The notes beneath the pieces are model-generated. The model had not been told where the DNA came from, ran no database searches, and saw only the letters and a program-made list of their open reading frames with translations. From Akkermansiaceae bacterium (GTDB lineage: Bacteria > Verrucomicrobiota > Verrucomicrobiia > Verrucomicrobiales > Akkermansiaceae), in assembly GCA_024233135.1 (NCBI GenBank), contig JACKPZ010000013.1, forward strand, positions 48,500 to 112,499: DNA of 64,000 bases. The letters run 5' to 3'. The translations under genes were made by a program, and so were the position numbers. Shown in pieces: positions 61,679 to 64,000 of the stretch. Every line of letters starts with the position of its first letter. Position 1 is the stretch's first letter.

Positions 61679-61733
61679 TTCGTCCCGAGGCTGCGCGGGA
61701 CGGCATGCCACGGCAAGGAGGAAGCTGCGCGGC

Positions 61734-63119
61734 CTATTTCCACCCGCCGCCGAGCGCGCGGTAGGCCTCGACGACGGCCAGCAGGCGGTCGCGGCGGGCG
61801 TCGGCGAAGTCGAGTTCGGACGAAAACAGGTTTCGCTCGGCGTCGAGGACCTCGAGGTAGCTCGAAGCGCCGCCGGTGAAACGGTCGGACGCGACATCGG
61901 CGACCTTGCGGTTCGAGGCGACAAGTTTGGAAAGCTCGTCGATGATGCGGCCGGTTTTCTGATAGGCGTCGATGGCGTCTGCGGCCTCGCGGAACGCCTG
62001 TTGGGCGGCGCGTTGGTGCAGGGCGCGCGCCTCGCCGGCGGCGGCCTTGGCGGCATCGACACGGGCCTTGCCGCGGCCGGCGTCGAAGATCGGGCCGGCG
62101 AGGCGCGGGCCGATCGAGTAGGTGGTGGATTTTCCTTCCAGCAGGTTGTGAAGCTCGCTGCTGACCACGCCGCCGCTGCCGGTGAGCGAGAGCGAGGGCA
62201 GGCGGAGCGACTCGGCGACGCCGATATCGGCGAGGGCCGCCTGATAGGCCGCGTCGGCCGCGGCGATGTCCGGCCGCCGCTGCATGAGGGTGGACGGCAG
62301 GCCGGCCTGGATGCGGAGTTTTCCTTCGAGGCGGTCCAGGCTGCCACCGCGGGCGACTCCGCCTGGAAACTCGCCGAGCAAGGCGCGGAGTTCGTTTTCC
62401 TTGGCGGCGATGGCTTGTTCGAAAACCGGGATCGAGGTGCGGGCTTGTCCGAGCAGGGCCTCGGCTTGTCCGACTTCGAGGTCCGAGCTCACGCCGCCGT
62501 CGCGGCGGGCGGTGACGAGGTCGAGCGAGGACGCGCGGCTCTCGGCGGTGCGTTTCGAGATGGCGAGCCGCTCGTCGAGGTTCTTGAGAGATATGTAGGC
62601 GCTGGCGACCGCGGCGATGAGGCTCGTCCGCACGGCGTCGCGCTGGTATTCGGCCTGGAGCAGGCGCGAGCGGGCGGCCTCGTTGCTGCGGCGGATGCCG
62701 CCCCAGAGGTCGAGCTCCCAGCTCAGCAGCGCGGTGATGTCGTAGCTTTCCACCGTTCGGTCGCCGGTGCGGGCCGCCTGGCCGGCGTTGGGCGCGAGGC
62801 GGTTGGCGCTGGCGCCGGCGCTGCCGTCGATGCTGGGAAACCAGTCGGCGCGGGCGGCGGTGGCCTGGGCGCGGGCCTGCTCGATGCGGTAGGTCGCGGC
62901 GACGAGGTCCGGATTGTTCGCCAACGCGCGCTGGATGAGCGAGCGCAAGGTGGGATCGGTGAAGACCTTGTGCCACGACTGGTTTCCGAAGGACTCGCCG
63001 TGCGGTGCCGTGTCGCCACGGACGGAAACCGGTAGTTTCACATCCGGAGATTCGGGGTTCGGGCCCAGCACGCACGAGCAGGCGAGCAAGGAAACGGGCA
63101 GGACGAAAACGCCTCTCAT
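61734..63119 (-). CDS. RND-type efflux outer-membrane lipoprotein (TolC/NodT family)
   Basis: 461 residues from the ATG ending at 63119. The leader MRGVFVLPVSLLACSCVLG ends in a lipobox-like LLAC or ACSC, so it is a lipoprotein of the OprM/NodT class. Two TolC repeats contain ALANNPDLVAATYRIEQARAQ, LLSWELDLWGGIRRSNEAARS and, in the second half, RRPDIAAADAAYQAALADIGV then SYLEVLDAERNLF. It forms the outer-membrane duct of a tripartite pump. It is divergent from the membrane-fusion protein gene at 63211, with 91 bp between starts, instead of in the usual adaptor-pump-channel order. Confidence 0.93.
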   Translation of the reverse strand: MRGVFVLPVSLLACSCVLGPNPESPDVKLPVSVRGDTAPHGESFGNQSWHKVFTDPTLRSLIQRALANNPDLVAATYRIEQARAQATAARADWFPSIDGSAGASANRLAPNAGQAARTGDRTVESYDITALLSWELDLWGGIRRSNEAARSRLLQAEYQRDAVRTSLIAAVASAYISLKNLDERLAISKRTAESRASSLDLVTARRDGGVSSDLEVGQAEALLGQARTSIPVFEQAIAAKENELRALLGEFPGGVARGGSLDRLEGKLRIQAGLPSTLMQRRPDIAAADAAYQAALADIGVAESLRLPSLSLTGSGGVVSSELHNLLEGKSTTYSIGPRLAGPIFDAGRGKARVDAAKAAAGEARALHQRAAQQAFREAADAIDAYQKTGRIIDELSKLVASNRKVADVASDRFTGGASSYLEVLDAERNLFSSELDFADARRDRLLAVVEAYRALGGGWK

Positions 63120-63210
63120 CGACAGTGGTTTGGCTGGAAACGCCCGGCATTGCAAGCACGCGGACGTCCGGCGGATTGACACCCGGCGGATCGGTCGTTA
63201 GACGGGACGG

Positions 63211-64000
63211 GTGCGCAAGTTGATCTGCAAAGCGGCCGGCGTGTTTCTGACGTCGCTCGCTCTGGTGACGGGCTGCCGGAAACCGGAAGCCGCCTCGCCG
63301 CCGCCGCCCGTGGTGGTGGTGATGAAGGTGGAGACCTCGGCGGTGCCGTTGTCGACCACGCTGATCGGCCAGATCGATTCTCCGCAGAACGTCGAGGTGC
63401 GGGCGCGGGTGGAGGGCTTCGTGGACGAGATGTTGTTCACGGAAGGCGAGGAGGTGGAGCAAGGGCAGCTCCTTTTCCAACTCGACAAGAAACCGTTCAT
63501 CGAGCGTCTCGCGGCGGCGAAGGGGGCGCTCGCCGAAGCGGAGGCCGCGTTGAACAAATATCACAAGGATGTCGCCCGGCTCCGGCCGTTGGCGGAGAAA
63601 CGCGCGATTCCGCAGCAGGATCTCGACAACGCCGAGGCGTCGGTGGAGGTGGGCGAGGCGGGTGTGGTTTCCGCCCGGGCCCAGGTGGAGTCCGCGCAAC
63701 TGGATCTCAGCTACTGCGAAGTGCGCGCGCCGATCGCCGGCCTGATCGGTGCGCAACAGGTGTCCATCGGCGATCTCGTCGGCAAGGGCGAGCCGACGCT
63801 GCTGGCGACGATCTCGAAACTCGATCCGATCTGGTTCTACTGCAACGTCAGCGAGGTGGAATACCTCCGGGCCCAGGAAAAAACGGCGACGACCGGCCGC
63901 AAGGTGGAGAACCTCGATGTCACCTTGATCCGCCCCGACGGCACGGAACTCGCGGACAAGGGGCACTTCGTTTTCATCGACCGCGCGGTGGACCAGCGCA
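63211..64000 (+). CDS. RND efflux periplasmic adaptor (membrane-fusion protein), 3' end cut
   Basis: 263 residues visible, running off the window. A GTG at 63211 begins a lipoprotein signal ending LVTGC (Cys22). Pro-rich linker, then VEVRARVEGFVDEMLFTEGEEV and LLFQLDKKPF make the first lipoyl half. A coiled-coil hairpin follows (LAEAEAALNKYHKDVARLRPL), then LDLSYCEVRAPIAGLIGAQQVSIGDLVG closes the lipoyl domain and the beta-barrel begins with LDPIWFYCNVSEVEY. This is the AcrA/MexA adaptor. The pump gene itself should follow outside the window. Probably shares a promoter zone with the TolC-like gene. Confidence 0.93.
   Translation, partial: MRKLICKAAGVFLTSLALVTGCRKPEAASPPPPVVVVMKVETSAVPLSTTLIGQIDSPQNVEVRARVEGFVDEMLFTEGEEVEQGQLLFQLDKKPFIERLAAAKGALAEAEAALNKYHKDVARLRPLAEKRAIPQQDLDNAEASVEVGEAGVVSARAQVESAQLDLSYCEVRAPIAGLIGAQQVSIGDLVGKGEPTLLATISKLDPIWFYCNVSEVEYLRAQEKTATTGRKVENLDVTLIRPDGTELADKGHFVFIDRAVDQR

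Noticed and set aside
61679..62347. N-terminal extension of the FAH-family gene
   Set aside because: It lies antiphase within the TolC-like gene and is Pro/Arg/Ser-rich; the helix after the GTG at 61678 is a more natural start.
1..64000. tRNA, rRNA, riboswitch or transposase
   Set aside because: I looked for conserved tRNA arms, rRNA segments and transposase motifs while reading and saw none; a covariance-model search would settle it.

Overview
The DNA is GC-rich and its gene content points to a Verrucomicrobiota bacterium, probably from the Verrucomicrobiaceae/Luteolibacter/Haloferula neighbourhood. The clues are a PEP-CTERM protein, a giant autotransporter-type beta-strand repeat protein, Cys-type sulfatases with a maturase, a DUF1080 protein beside a Tat-exported Gfo/Idh/MocA oxidoreductase, an ECF sigma factor overlapping a Ser/Thr kinase, and a DUF6288-like protein. 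An LptD gene shows a Gram-negative envelope. Taxonomy is inferred from protein families only. I saw no rRNA, tRNA, CRISPR array or transposase.

0-11.4 kb: the start of an outer-membrane protein gene, a 21-bp tandem repeat, three small unknown genes, a single-chain MmeI-like restriction-modification enzyme whose C-terminal region carries palindromic repeats in frame, a small lipoprotein gene flanked by copies of a 24-bp dispersed repeat, a DUF502 membrane protein, an arylsulfatase, a secreted protein and a CNT nucleoside transporter.

11.5-16.2 kb: coding remnants (an outer-membrane protein, an arylsulfatase and the tail of an M16 peptidase gene) are broken by dense small indels. The damage ignores gene boundaries. 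It is either sequencing/assembly error or a decayed block.

16-28 kb: mostly housekeeping and envelope genes: M16 peptidase, two secreted or anchored unknowns, nitroreductase, LptD, a TIGR01777 epimerase, an M14-like peptidase, a methyltransferase-like protein and a XylR-type AraC regulator.

28-52.5 kb: an export and cell-surface block. It holds a choice-of-anchor protein, a PEP-CTERM protein, a Tat-exported sulfatase fused to a beta-solenoid, the convergent sulfatase maturase, a large DUF6288-like protein, a beta-helix protein, a GH43 glycosidase, a sigma factor-kinase pair, a 1646-residue beta-strand repeat protein, and a DUF1080/oxidoreductase pair. Together these suggest capture and breakdown of sulfated or complex polysaccharides.

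52.5-64 kb: glutaredoxin, PPK2, a coiled-coil exported protein, a GH3-family enzyme, a second Ser/Thr kinase translationally coupled to an enolase-superfamily enzyme and an alpha/beta hydrolase, a membrane-anchored FAH-family protein, and a TolC-like lipoprotein divergent from an RND membrane-fusion protein that runs off the window.
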